From contig NZ_JBHUQE010000007.1 in assembly GCF_042687825.1 (NCBI RefSeq), positions 93,884-157,883 on the forward strand: 64,000 bases of DNA, written 5' to 3'. Below are positions 17,208 to 25,648 of the stretch, in pieces. The stretch's first letter is position 1; each line of letters opens with the position of its first letter. The notes beneath the pieces are model-generated. The model was not told the DNA's origin and searched no databases. It saw nothing but the letters and a program-made list of their open reading frames with translations. This DNA comes from Sedimentitalea sp042687825 (GTDB lineage: Bacteria > Pseudomonadota > Alphaproteobacteria > Rhodobacterales > Rhodobacteraceae). A program made the translations under genes and the position numbers.

Positions 17208-17240
17208 TAAATATGGGGAGAAATCCAAATCTTAACAAGG
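17208..17240 (-). promoter_or_regulatory. RpoH (sigma-32) heat-shock promoter of hsp20-DUF1150
   Basis: On the minus strand CCTTG (17240-17236) is followed after 17 bases by CCCCATATTTA (17218-17208), matching the sigma-32 consensus with CTTG at -35 and CCCCATNTA at -10. Transcription would begin near 17200, giving a leader of about 57 bases before the GTG of hsp20. The leader contains CTTT able to pair with AAAG of the ribosome site and a CGGTT/AACCG hairpin, so temperature-sensitive translation is possible but not shown. Confidence 0.8.
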
Positions 17241-17305
17241 TCTAGGCGAAAACATGTTATCCGCGTATCCTGCAGCTCGCCCTTAGGTGATTCTGGATCG
17301 CAAAC

Positions 17306-17530
17306 ATGAACGTCCAATCCGACCTGTCGATGAAAACCGACGAGGTGCTGCGCGTCGAACTGGAAGTGTTCCGGCGCCAGCATCGCGACCTCGACGAAGC
17401 GATCGCGGCGCTGGTGGAACGCGGCACCGCAGATCAGCTGACCCTGAAGCGGTTGAAAAAGCAGAAACTGATGCTCAAGGACAAGATCGCGATGATCGAG
17501 GATCGTTTGACCCCCGACATCATTGCCTAG
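17306..17530 (+). CDS. YdcH/DUF465 family protein
   Basis: 74 residues, all helical and highly charged: VELEVFRRQHRDLDEAIAAL, then LKRLKKQKLMLKDKIAMIED. This is the pattern of the DUF465 (YdcH/SlyX-like) coiled-coil family, common in proteobacteria and of unknown function. It is divergent from the heat-shock promoter and precedes purE by about 50 bases. Confidence 0.85.
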   Translation: MNVQSDLSMKTDEVLRVELEVFRRQHRDLDEAIAALVERGTADQLTLKRLKKQKLMLKDKIAMIEDRLTPDIIA

Positions 17531-17550
17531 CGCCTGGATGCCGCTATAGT
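17523..17550 (+). promoter_or_regulatory. Candidate promoter for purEK
   Basis: TTGCCT (17523-17528) and TATAGT (17545-17550) with 16 bases between, overlapping the stop codon of the DUF465 gene. purE starts 30 bases after the -10 element and has AGGGG as ribosome site. Assignment by pattern only. Confidence 0.4.
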
Positions 17551-17579
17551 GCGCGCTCTTTTGCAAGCAGGGGCACGCG

Positions 17580-18068
17580 ATGGCGGATATCAAAGTGGGC
17601 ATCATCATGGGCAGCCAGTCGGACTGGGCGACCATGAAACAAGCCGCCGACATTCTCGACGAACTGGGCGTCGCCTACGAGAAACGCATCGTCTCGGCGC
17701 ATCGCACACCGGACCGGCTGTGGGACTATGGCAAGACGGCCGTCGATCGTGGCCTTCAGGCGATCATCGCCGGGGCCGGCGGTGCCGCGCATCTGCCGGG
17801 CATGATGGCCTCCAAGACGCGGGTTCCGGTGATCGGTGTGCCGGTCCAGACGCGGGCTTTGTCCGGGGTCGATTCGCTCTATTCCATCGTGCAGATGCCG
17901 CGCGGCTTTCCGGTTGCCACCATGGCCATAGGTGCAGCCGGCGCGGCCAATGCCGGGCTGATGGCCGCCGGCATTCTGGCGTTGCAGGACGCCGGTCTGG
18001 CGACCCGGCTGGAAGACTGGCGCGCCGCCCTGTCGGCCTCGATCCCCGAGGAACCCCAGGATGACTGA
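17580..18068 (+). CDS. purE: 5-(carboxyamino)imidazole ribonucleotide mutase
   Basis: 162 residues, the length of bacterial class I PurE, which moves the carboxylate of N5-CAIR to C4 in purine synthesis. Substrate-binding motifs are GSQSDWATM near 11-19, SAHRTPDRL near 40-48 and GAGGAAHLPGM near 66-76. It overlaps purK by eight bases; PurE and PurK act consecutively. A second role is not indicated. Confidence 0.97.
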   Translation: MADIKVGIIMGSQSDWATMKQAADILDELGVAYEKRIVSAHRTPDRLWDYGKTAVDRGLQAIIAGAGGAAHLPGMMASKTRVPVIGVPVQTRALSGVDSLYSIVQMPRGFPVATMAIGAAGAANAGLMAAGILALQDAGLATRLEDWRAALSASIPEEPQDD

Positions 18069-19134
18069 ACCGCTGCCCCCCGGTGCCGTGATCGGCATTC
18101 TGGGCGGCGGCCAGTTGGGCCGCATGCTGTCGGTCGCGGCAGCCCGTCTGGGCTTTCGCAGCCATGTTTTTGAGCCCGGCGCCCATCCACCCGCTGCGCA
18201 GGTGGCCGAGCGGCTGACCACCGCCGCCTATGACGACGCCGGGGCGCTGGCCGCCTTTGCCGAGTCCGTCGATGTCATCACCTATGAATTCGAGAACATC
18301 CCGACCGCGGCGCTGGACCTGCTCGAGGCAAGGCGCCCGATCCGCCCGGGCCGCGAAGCCCTGCGAATCAGCCAGGACCGGTTGACGGAAAAGACCTTCC
18401 TGCGCGGTCTCGGGCTGCGCACCGCGCCCTTTGCCGATGTCGCGGACCCGGCTGCCCTGGCGGCCGCGATCGACGAAATCGGCACCCCGGCGATCCTCAA
18501 GACCCGGCGCTTTGGCTATGACGGCAAAGGCCAGGCACGATTGACCGGTCCCGCTGATGCTGAACGTGCGCTGGCCGATATGGCCGGCGCCCCGGCGCTG
18601 CTCGAAGGGTTTGTCGAATTCAGCCACGAGGTTTCGGTCATCGCCGCGCGCGGCCTGACCGGCGAGGTCGCCTGTTTCGATCCCGGCGAAAACGAGCACC
18701 GGGACGGTATCCTGCACACCACCACGGTACCCGCGCGCCTATCGGCGGCACAGCGCACCGATGCGGTGCTGCTGGCGGCCAACATACTGAACGCGCTGGA
18801 TTATGTCGGTGTTCTAGGAGTCGAACTCTTTGTCACGCCAGGCGGGCTGGTGGTCAACGAAATCGCACCACGGGTGCATAATTCCGGCCATTGGACCCAG
18901 AATGGCTGTGCCGTGGATCAGTTTGAACAGCATATACGCGCCATCGCCGGCTGGCCGCTGGGAAACGGACAGCGATATGCGGATGTGGTGATGGAAAACC
19001 TGATCGGCGACGACATGAACCGGCTGCCCGGTCTGGCGATCCAGCCCGACACCGCGCTGCACCTCTATGGCAAGGCCCAGGTCAAACCCGGGCGCAAGAT
19101 GGGCCACGTCAACCGGATCACGCGCAAGCCCTGA
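18061..19134 (+). CDS. purK: 5-(carboxyamino)imidazole ribonucleotide synthase
   Basis: 357 residues, an ATP-grasp enzyme that carboxylates AIR to N5-CAIR with ATP and bicarbonate. N-terminal motif GILGGGQLGRMLS near 11-23, the ATP-grasp KTRRFGYDGKGQ near 148-159, and the catalytic end EIAPRVHNSGHWT near 267-279. Directly coupled to purE, whose product step follows. Convergent with phnM downstream. Confidence 0.97.
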   Translation: MTEPLPPGAVIGILGGGQLGRMLSVAAARLGFRSHVFEPGAHPPAAQVAERLTTAAYDDAGALAAFAESVDVITYEFENIPTAALDLLEARRPIRPGREALRISQDRLTEKTFLRGLGLRTAPFADVADPAALAAAIDEIGTPAILKTRRFGYDGKGQARLTGPADAERALADMAGAPALLEGFVEFSHEVSVIAARGLTGEVACFDPGENEHRDGILHTTTVPARLSAAQRTDAVLLAANILNALDYVGVLGVELFVTPGGLVVNEIAPRVHNSGHWTQNGCAVDQFEQHIRAIAGWPLGNGQRYADVVMENLIGDDMNRLPGLAIQPDTALHLYGKAQVKPGRKMGHVNRITRKP

Positions 19135-19155
19135 CATCGCGCCGGCGCGATCCCG

Positions 19156-20379
19156 TCAGGGTCGCGCGCGCGGCGCCGACGGCTCGCCGAGCCCGAGGCG
19201 CCGCGCCCCTGCCCCGCCTTGACCATCGCGCTGGCCCAGAAAACGGGCGGCGATGTCGCCGTTCATATGGCTGATGCGCCCGCCGGACAGGGTCGCCGCG
19301 ACGCGATGTGTCCGCTCGTGCAGAATCACCAGATCGGCGCGCTGCCCAGCGACCAGCATGCCGCGATCCCGCAGGCCCAGCATGCGCGCCGGTCCCGCCG
19401 AGACCAACCCCCAGGCGACGGCCAGATCGCAGACACCGCTTTGCGCCAGCATCAACGCCGCCCGGCGCGGGCTGGGATAGTGATAATCCGAGGCCAGCGC
19501 GTCGCACAATCCCATGGCGATCAGATCGATGGCGCTGGCATTGCCCTTGTGCGACCCGCCCCGCACCACGTTCGGCGCCCCCAGGATCACCCGGTCGCCA
19601 CCGGCCCGGGCGGCCTCGGCCGCGGCCAGAGTTTCGGGAAACTCGGCGATGCGCACCCCGCGGCGGCGCCAGGCGGCGCGCATCTCGGGGGTGGCGTCGT
19701 CATGGCTGCCCATCCGTACCCCGGCCCGCGCCAACCGGGCGGTCAGGCGGTCCAGCGCCGCCGGCACCTGATCGCCCGCGGCATGCAGGGCCTGCAACAT
19801 CTCGAGGTGCCGTTCGGGATTGCGCCCGGCTTTCAGGGCCTGCCCGGTCAGGCGCGGCGGCCGCTTTCCCGCCGCCAGACGATCATGCGGCAGATGATCG
19901 TTGAACACCACATAGGGCACGCCCCATTCGGCAATGCGCGCAGGCAGCGCGGCGTAGTCCGGCAGCATATGCGTCTCAAACCGAAGCTGCGGGATCACCT
20001 CGGTCACCAGATCGGCGCGCACGTCCCGGATCGCGGCAAAGACCTGCGCCGCGAATTCCGGCCCGCGCAATCCGCCCTCCCAGCTGTAGAACTGCGCCAG
20101 GACCGCCGTGGTGATGCCGTTGGCCGCCAGTTCCGCCTCGGCGGCAATCACCCCTTCGGTCACCTGTTTCATCGCCCCGCGCCGCGGCGCCAGGTGTCGT
20201 TCGAACCCGTCGCCATGGGGATCGACGATCCCCGGCAGCACCAGAAATCCGTCCAGATCGACCGGACGGCCCACCGGATCGGCACGGATCACCCCGTCGG
20301 ACAGCGACAGGCACCGGCGTGTCAGCCCCTCGGGCAACAGCACCTGCGCCCCTCTCAGGTCCAACGCAAGGCCGCTCAT
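19156..20379 (-). CDS. phnM: PhnM-type alpha-D-ribose 1-methylphosphonate 5-triphosphate diphosphatase
   Basis: 407 residues, amidohydrolase fold. The metal-binding HGDGFERH is at 55-62, with EVIPQLRFETHML near 130-142, MGSHDDATPEM near 230-240 and SDYHYPSP. In carbon-phosphorus lyase pathways PhnM removes diphosphate from the ribosyl methylphosphonate triphosphate. No other phn gene is in the window, so this is an orphan copy that may be coupled to functions elsewhere. The start at 20379 overlaps the hydrolase stop (ATGA). Confidence 0.88.
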   Translation of the reverse strand: MSGLALDLRGAQVLLPEGLTRRCLSLSDGVIRADPVGRPVDLDGFLVLPGIVDPHGDGFERHLAPRRGAMKQVTEGVIAAEAELAANGITTAVLAQFYSWEGGLRGPEFAAQVFAAIRDVRADLVTEVIPQLRFETHMLPDYAALPARIAEWGVPYVVFNDHLPHDRLAAGKRPPRLTGQALKAGRNPERHLEMLQALHAAGDQVPAALDRLTARLARAGVRMGSHDDATPEMRAAWRRRGVRIAEFPETLAAAEAARAGGDRVILGAPNVVRGGSHKGNASAIDLIAMGLCDALASDYHYPSPRRAALMLAQSGVCDLAVAWGLVSAGPARMLGLRDRGMLVAGQRADLVILHERTHRVAATLSGGRISHMNGDIAARFLGQRDGQGGAGARRLGLGEPSAPRARP

Positions 20380-21149
20380 CGCAGCGGCTCTTGCGGCGCG
20401 ACCCCGGCGCACGCGCTGTCGATGCAGACGCTGTCGATGGTGCCGAAAACCGCGTCCAGCCATGAAATCTCGGGATCGAAACGTCCGAATTCGATGAAAT
20501 GCAGCGCCTCGGCGATGACCCGGGGATTGTTCATCATGAACGTGTGCGTCGCTGGCAGCTGGATATGATCGGCCATGCCCTCGACCATGGTCGAGCGCAC
20601 CGAAACCTTTCCATCATCCGGCCCGTCGATCATCGACGAGAACAGCGGGTTCAGCGTGTGAGTACCGGCGATCACCCCCAGCGGAAAATCCACGGGTGGC
20701 AAGCGCCGCGGCAGGCTGTCGGCTCCGGTTCCCAGCTGCATGCCCGCAGGACCGTGCAGCAGCCCGAACACCTCGAGATCGCCCAGCTCGTCGACCAGTT
20801 GGCTGCCCTGGTTCGGCGGCCCCAGCATCACCACACGGCCCAACAGGTCGGGACGCGCGCGGCGGAACCAATAGCGGATCAGGATACCGCCCATGGAATG
20901 AGCGACGAAATGCACCGGCTGATCGCCGCAGGCGGCCACTGCCGGTGGCAGCGTCTGTTCGGCCAGCGCCGGGATCGGCAGGTCGGTCGAGGGATAGCCG
21001 GGGCGCACAACGTCATAGCCGCGCGCCAGCAGAACCTGTTCCATGATCGCAAAGGACGCCTCGCTGCGCGCCAGCCCGTGCAAAAGCACGACGCAATCGG
21101 CCCGGGCCGGCGCCGACCAGATCAGGAACAGAAATACCACCAGTCGCAT
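20376..21149 (-). CDS. Secreted alpha/beta-hydrolase (lipase-like)
   Basis: 257 residues from the ATG at 21149, which gives a clean signal peptide MRLVVFLFLIWSAPARA; an ATG at 21179 in frame would add ten residues. The oxyanion block VVLLHGLARS follows the signal, and AHSMGG carries the nucleophile. A lipase-type PPNQGSQLVDEL segment and a late LPATHTFMMNNPRV with the catalytic His complete the pattern. Likely a periplasmic esterase or lipase; substrate unknown. Coupled to phnM downstream. Confidence 0.82.
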   Translation of the reverse strand: MRLVVFLFLIWSAPARADCVVLLHGLARSEASFAIMEQVLLARGYDVVRPGYPSTDLPIPALAEQTLPPAVAACGDQPVHFVAHSMGGILIRYWFRRARPDLLGRVVMLGPPNQGSQLVDELGDLEVFGLLHGPAGMQLGTGADSLPRRLPPVDFPLGVIAGTHTLNPLFSSMIDGPDDGKVSVRSTMVEGMADHIQLPATHTFMMNNPRVIAEALHFIEFGRFDPEISWLDAVFGTIDSVCIDSACAGVAPQEPLR

Positions 21150-21185
21150 GGGCGCCGCATACGCCGGATTCGCGCGCATGAAAAG

Positions 21186-22040
21186 TCACTTGCGGGCGGT
21201 GCGCCCGCCGCCCCTGCGCGATGCCAGAGCGATTCCGCCCAGCACCAGCCCGCCCCCCAGCACCAGACGCAGGCTGAGCTGCTCGCCCAGCAGCGCCACG
21301 CCGGCCACCAGCGCGATGATCGGTGCCGCCAGTTGCACGATGGCGGCCATTGACGGCGTGAACCGCCCGACCACCGAATACCACAGCGCATAGCCCAGCC
21401 CCGACGTCCCGGCCCCGGACAGAACGGCAAGTCCCAACCCGGTCAGGCTGACCGACATGGCACCGCCCAGAATCAACGGCGCGACCAGGACCATCGGCAG
21501 CGCAACACAGAAATTCGCCGCGGTGCCGGCCAGTGCGTCGGGCTCGCGGCGCCCGGCCAGGGTGTAAATTGCCCAGCCCACCCCCGCGGCGACCATGAAC
21601 ATCACCCCGACCGGATCGGCCCGCACCGCACCGGCCGGCCACAGCACCCAGGTCAGCCCGGAAAAGGCAATCGCCGCACCCAGCGCCTGGCGCGGCAGCG
21701 GCGGCGCGCCGCGCAGCGCCGCGATCGCAAAGATCGTGACCTGCACCACGGCAAACAGCACCAGGGCCCCCAGCCCGGCATCCAGCGTCAGGTAGGCAGC
21801 GGAAAACCCGATCATGTACAGGGTCAGCGACCCCGCCCCGACAAGGCGGCGCCGGGCGCGCAACTCCAGCGTGCCGCCGCGCAGCAGCACCAGCGCCGTC
21901 AGAACCACGGCCCCGGACAGGACCCGCAGGATGGCGAAACTGGCCGGATCGATCGCGCCGCTGTCCACGGCCAACCGGTTCAGGATCGAATTGGCCGCAA
22001 AGGCGGTCATGGTGAGTGCGGTCAGAAGGAACAGGCGCAT
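21186..22040 (-). CDS. EamA/DMT-family transporter
   Basis: 284 residues with about ten hydrophobic helices in two EamA repeats, the drug/metabolite transporter pattern. Motifs: ANSILNRLAVDSG near 16-28, and in the second half GLGYALWYSVVGRFTPSMAA, typical of the conserved segment before the last helices. It exports or imports a small metabolite; the substrate cannot be read from sequence. The C-terminus is basic. It leads the minus-strand run into the hydrolase and phnM genes. Confidence 0.88.
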   Translation of the reverse strand: MRLFLLTALTMTAFAANSILNRLAVDSGAIDPASFAILRVLSGAVVLTALVLLRGGTLELRARRRLVGAGSLTLYMIGFSAAYLTLDAGLGALVLFAVVQVTIFAIAALRGAPPLPRQALGAAIAFSGLTWVLWPAGAVRADPVGVMFMVAAGVGWAIYTLAGRREPDALAGTAANFCVALPMVLVAPLILGGAMSVSLTGLGLAVLSGAGTSGLGYALWYSVVGRFTPSMAAIVQLAAPIIALVAGVALLGEQLSLRLVLGGGLVLGGIALASRRGGGRTARK

Positions 22041-22113
22041 AGGACCGGCATAACGCCGATTTCAAGCCGCGAACACCGGCGATCTGCTGATGTACCGGTG
22101 CGGAACCAGAAGA

Positions 22114-22821
22114 TCAGGCAGCCCGGTCCGGTGCCGGGCCACGCTGCAACAATTCCCGACCGGAATGCAGCAGGCCGTCGCGGATATCACCTTCGATGGC
22201 CGCGCTCAGGGCCTGGGCGTCGCGCTGCCGCAGCGCCTCCAGAATCTCCTTGTGCCGGTCGATCAGATAGAATTCCGCGACCTTCTTGATCACCTGCCGC
22301 TGGAACGGGCCCAGTTGCAACCAGACGCTCTCGATCACCGGCATCGATGCCTGATGCGCGTTGGCGGCATACAGAATACGGTGAAATTCCTGATTTCGCA
22401 GGGTCAGCGCATCCAGATCCCTGGCCTCGACCAACCGGTCCATCTCGTCATCCAGCCCGGTCAGTTCCTCGATCAGAATGTCGGAAACATAAGGTAGAGA
22501 CCGTACTGCGGCATGTACCTCGAGCGTGACACGCAGCGCCACCAGTTCTTCGAATTTTCCCGGCGTCATCTCGGGGATTATCATGCGGCGGTTGCCCATG
22601 ACCTCGACCGCATGTTCCGAACTGAGCCGGCGCAGCGCCTCGCGCACCGGGGTCGGGCTGAGATCGAGATGCTCGGCCAGCCCACGCATGGTCAGCGACG
22701 TGCCCGGTTCGATCGCACCCAGCATGATCGCATTGCGCAGACGCCGATAGACATGGTCCTGCGTTGTCGAACCGGATCCCGTTTCGATTTCGGGGATGTT
22801 CAGATTCAGCGTCTTGTTCAT
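22114..22821 (-). CDS. GntR-family regulator (FCD/FadR subfamily)
   Basis: 235 residues. Winged helix-turn-helix at 22-88 (DHVYRRLRNAIMLGAIEPG, then LAEHLDLSPTPVREALRRL), followed by an all-helical FCD effector domain with metal-binding type residues (RNQEFHRILY near 140-149). It is divergent from the puuA-puuB-pot operon and is the likely regulator of polyamine uptake and breakdown. Repeated TTGTGAT/ATCACA half-sites occupy the shared upstream region. Confidence 0.92.
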   Translation of the reverse strand: MNKTLNLNIPEIETGSGSTTQDHVYRRLRNAIMLGAIEPGTSLTMRGLAEHLDLSPTPVREALRRLSSEHAVEVMGNRRMIIPEMTPGKFEELVALRVTLEVHAAVRSLPYVSDILIEELTGLDDEMDRLVEARDLDALTLRNQEFHRILYAANAHQASMPVIESVWLQLGPFQRQVIKKVAEFYLIDRHKEILEALRQRDAQALSAAIEGDIRDGLLHSGRELLQRGPAPDRAA

Positions 22822-22848
22822 GCCCGCCCCGATACCGCCTTTGATGAT

Positions 22849-22920
22849 TTGTGATCATACGCCAAAAAAGTATTGACTCAAGTCGATAATGCAATCACAA
22901 GAATTTAAATGATATCACAT
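22849..22920. promoter_or_regulatory. Candidate operator region between gntR and puuA
   Basis: TTGTGAT at 22849-22855 is mirrored by ATCACAA at 22894-22900, and TGATATCACAT occurs at 22910-22920. These three related half-sites sit in an AT-rich stretch between the divergent GntR gene and puuA and resemble FCD-type GntR sites. A -10-like GATAAT lies at 22885-22890 for the plus strand. No exact promoter is claimed. Confidence 0.5.
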
Positions 22921-22952
22921 TTAGTCCAAAGATATCGGAATGGGAGTCAAGC

Positions 22953-24302
22953 ATGCCGGATCAGAACGTCACAACCTGGTTGAACGAGCGGCCAGAGATC
23001 GAATCGATCTTTGCCTGTGTCTGCGATCTGAACGGAACCATGCGCGGCAAGCGCGTACCCGTCGAGCAGGCGGCCAAGATGGCCGATGGTGCATTGCGCA
23101 TGCCGTTGTCGATCGTCAGCATGGACGTCTGGGGCGAGGATATCGAGAACAGCGAACTGGTGTTCGAGACCGGCGATTCCGACGGTCTGTGCGATTTCAC
23201 CGGCCGTCCTTTGATGCCGATCACCTGGACCAGCCGGCCGACCGCGCTGGCGATGCTGTGGATGCGGCAAGAGGACGGCACGCCGTTTCAGGGCGACCCG
23301 CGCCGCGCGCTGGCCAATATCGCCGACCGGTATCAGGCCATGGGTCTGACCCCGGTGGTCGCGACCGAACTGGAATTCTATCTGTGCGATCCGACCGACG
23401 ACCGCCCGCAGGCACCGCGCTCGCCGGTGACCGGCAAACGGCTGGATTCGGACGGGGCGCTGTCGCTGGACGAGTTGCAGCATTTCGACACCTTTTTGAA
23501 CGATGTCTACGATGCCTGCGCCGCGCAGGGCATTCCCGCCGATTCCGCGATCTCGGAGAACGGTGCCGGACAGTTCGAGATCAACATGATGCATGTCGCC
23601 GATCCGCTGCGCGCCGCCGATGACGCGGTGCTGTTCAAGCGGCTGGTGCGCGGCATCGCCCGCAAGCACGGATTTGTCGCCACCTTCATGGCCAAACCCT
23701 ATGGCGACCGCGCCGGCAGCGGCTTTCACGTGCATTTTTCGCTGATCGACGAAAATGGCGTGAACGTCTTTGACAATGGCGGCGAAGAAGGCACCGAACT
23801 GATGTTGCAGGCGGTGGCCGGGCTGTTGGCGACGATGCAGGAAAACACCCTGACCTTTGCCCCGCACGAGAATTCGTACCGGCGCATGCTGCCCGGCGCC
23901 CACGCCCCGACCAGCGTCGCCTGGGGATACGAGAACCGCACCGCCGCCATCCGCATTCCCGGCGGCAGCCCCAAGGCGCGCCGGATCGAACACCGCGTCG
24001 CCGGTGCCGATGCCAACCCCTATCTGGTCCTGACCAGCATCCTGGGCGGCGCGCTGACGGGAATCGAGGCAAAGATGCAGCCGGCCAGGCCGATCACCGG
24101 CGACGCCTATACGATGAAGCTGCCGCATCTGCCGCTGGACTGGGCCACCGCCATCGACGCCTTTCGCAACGGTGACCATGTCCAGAACGTGTTCTCAAAG
24201 CGGCTGCAGACCATGCTGGTCGAATGCAAGACGCAGGAACTGAAAAAGTTCGCGCGTCATGTCACCGATTTCGAATATCACTCTTACCTGGAGGTCGTCT
24301 GA
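22953..24302 (+). CDS. puuA: Gamma-glutamylputrescine synthetase (glutamine synthetase family)
   Basis: 449 residues in the glutamine synthetase fold. The catalytic region includes ATELEFYLCD near 139-148, ENGAGQFEINMM near 203-214, a GSGFHVHFSL motif near 255-264 and the C-terminal AAIRIPGGSPKARRIEHR block. In the Puu pathway this enzyme ligates glutamate to putrescine. The assignment to PuuA rests on context: puuB and a polyamine ABC system follow. The stop overlaps the puuB start (TGATG). Confidence 0.9.
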   Translation: MPDQNVTTWLNERPEIESIFACVCDLNGTMRGKRVPVEQAAKMADGALRMPLSIVSMDVWGEDIENSELVFETGDSDGLCDFTGRPLMPITWTSRPTALAMLWMRQEDGTPFQGDPRRALANIADRYQAMGLTPVVATELEFYLCDPTDDRPQAPRSPVTGKRLDSDGALSLDELQHFDTFLNDVYDACAAQGIPADSAISENGAGQFEINMMHVADPLRAADDAVLFKRLVRGIARKHGFVATFMAKPYGDRAGSGFHVHFSLIDENGVNVFDNGGEEGTELMLQAVAGLLATMQENTLTFAPHENSYRRMLPGAHAPTSVAWGYENRTAAIRIPGGSPKARRIEHRVAGADANPYLVLTSILGGALTGIEAKMQPARPITGDAYTMKLPHLPLDWATAIDAFRNGDHVQNVFSKRLQTMLVECKTQELKKFARHVTDFEYHSYLEVV

Positions 24303-25612
24303 TGAACGCCATGTCACATCCATATGCGGGCGATGGAACCCATACCAAAAGCTACTATGCCGCGTCTGCGAACCCGGCCCCCGAGCGGCCCGAACTGTCC
24401 GGCAATGGCGAAATCGATGTCTGCATCATCGGGGCCGGTTACAGCGGATTGTCGACCGGCCTGCATCTGGTCGAAAAGGGCTACAAGGTCGCCATCATCG
24501 AAGGCGCCCGCGTGGGTTGGGGCGCATCGGGCCGCAATGGCGGTCAGATCGTCAACGGTCTGAATGCCAGCCTGCAGACCATCAAGAAACGCTATGGCCA
24601 GGACACCGCCACCTTTGTCGCCGGTCTGGTTCAGGAAGGCGGCGAGATCATCCGCGAGCGGGTCAAGACCTATGACATCCAGTGCGACCTGAAGGACAAG
24701 AACATCTTTACCGGTCTGACCAAGGCGCATATGCGCGAACTGGAAGAGCGGATGAACCTGTGGGCCAGCTACGGCATCAAGAACCAGGAGATGCTGGACA
24801 AGGATCAGCTGCGCGCACATATCAATTCCGATCTCTACGAGGGCGGCCTGATCGATCACAGCGGCGGTCACATGCACCCGCTGAACCTGGCTTTGGGCGA
24901 GGCCGCGGCCTTTGAAAAGCTGGGCGGCACGATCTACGAGATGTCGCCGGTCATCGATGTGGATACCGAGGCCGCGCGTCCGGTCGTCAGGACCGCCAAG
25001 GGGCAGATGACCTGCAAGACCCTGGTCCTGTGCGGCAACGCCTATCTGGGCCATGTCGTGCCGACCCTGACCTGGCGGGTGATGCCGGTTTCGACCCAGG
25101 TCATGGCCACCGAGCCGCTGGGCGAAGAGCGCGCGCATGCGCTGATCCCGCAGGATGCCTGCGTCGAGGATATCCGCTATATCCTGGACTACTATCGCCT
25201 GTCCGGCGACAAGCGTCTGCTGTTCGGCGGCGGCACCGTCTATGGCGGCGCCGACCCCAGCGACATCGAGTCCAAACTGCGCCGCAACATGGACAAGGTG
25301 TTTCCCCAGCTCAAGGGTGTCCGTGTCGACTATGCCTGGAGCGGCAATTTCGCCCTGTCCTTCAGCCGCGTGCCGCAGATGGGCCGCATCGGGGCCAACA
25401 CCTATTTCGCCCATGGCTATTCCGGCCACGGCGTGACCGGCTCACACACGTTCGGGCGCATTTTGTCCGAGGCGATCGATGGCGATTTGACACGGTTCGA
25501 CGTGTTCGAAAATGTGCCTTGGTATCCGTTCCCGGGCGGGCGCATGTTCCGCGTGCCCTATTCTATGGTCGGATCGTGGTGGTACGCGCTGCGTGACAAA
25601 TTCGGCGTCTAG
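24302..25612 (+). CDS. puuB: Gamma-glutamylputrescine oxidase (FAD-dependent)
   Basis: 436 residues of the DAO/FAD oxidoreductase family. FAD motif VCIIGAGYSGLSTGLHLVE near 40-58, GASGRNGGQIVNGL near 78-91 and the C-terminal FAHGYSGHGVTGSHTFG. The enzyme oxidises gamma-glutamylputrescine to the aldehyde. GGAGG precedes the ATG, which overlaps the puuA stop by one base; this fixes the start over an open upstream extension. A solute-binding protein gene follows 36 bases later. Confidence 0.9.
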   Translation: MNAMSHPYAGDGTHTKSYYAASANPAPERPELSGNGEIDVCIIGAGYSGLSTGLHLVEKGYKVAIIEGARVGWGASGRNGGQIVNGLNASLQTIKKRYGQDTATFVAGLVQEGGEIIRERVKTYDIQCDLKDKNIFTGLTKAHMRELEERMNLWASYGIKNQEMLDKDQLRAHINSDLYEGGLIDHSGGHMHPLNLALGEAAAFEKLGGTIYEMSPVIDVDTEAARPVVRTAKGQMTCKTLVLCGNAYLGHVVPTLTWRVMPVSTQVMATEPLGEERAHALIPQDACVEDIRYILDYYRLSGDKRLLFGGGTVYGGADPSDIESKLRRNMDKVFPQLKGVRVDYAWSGNFALSFSRVPQMGRIGANTYFAHGYSGHGVTGSHTFGRILSEAIDGDLTRFDVFENVPWYPFPGGRMFRVPYSMVGSWWYALRDKFGV

Positions 25613-25648
25613 AACTGACTTAATCTCATATTTCCCAGGGAGGAACCC

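Noticed and set aside
16730..17653. 307-codon minus frame extending hsp20 upstream
   Set aside because: It crosses the heat-shock promoter and the DUF465 and purE genes; the GTG at 17143 has the ribosome site.
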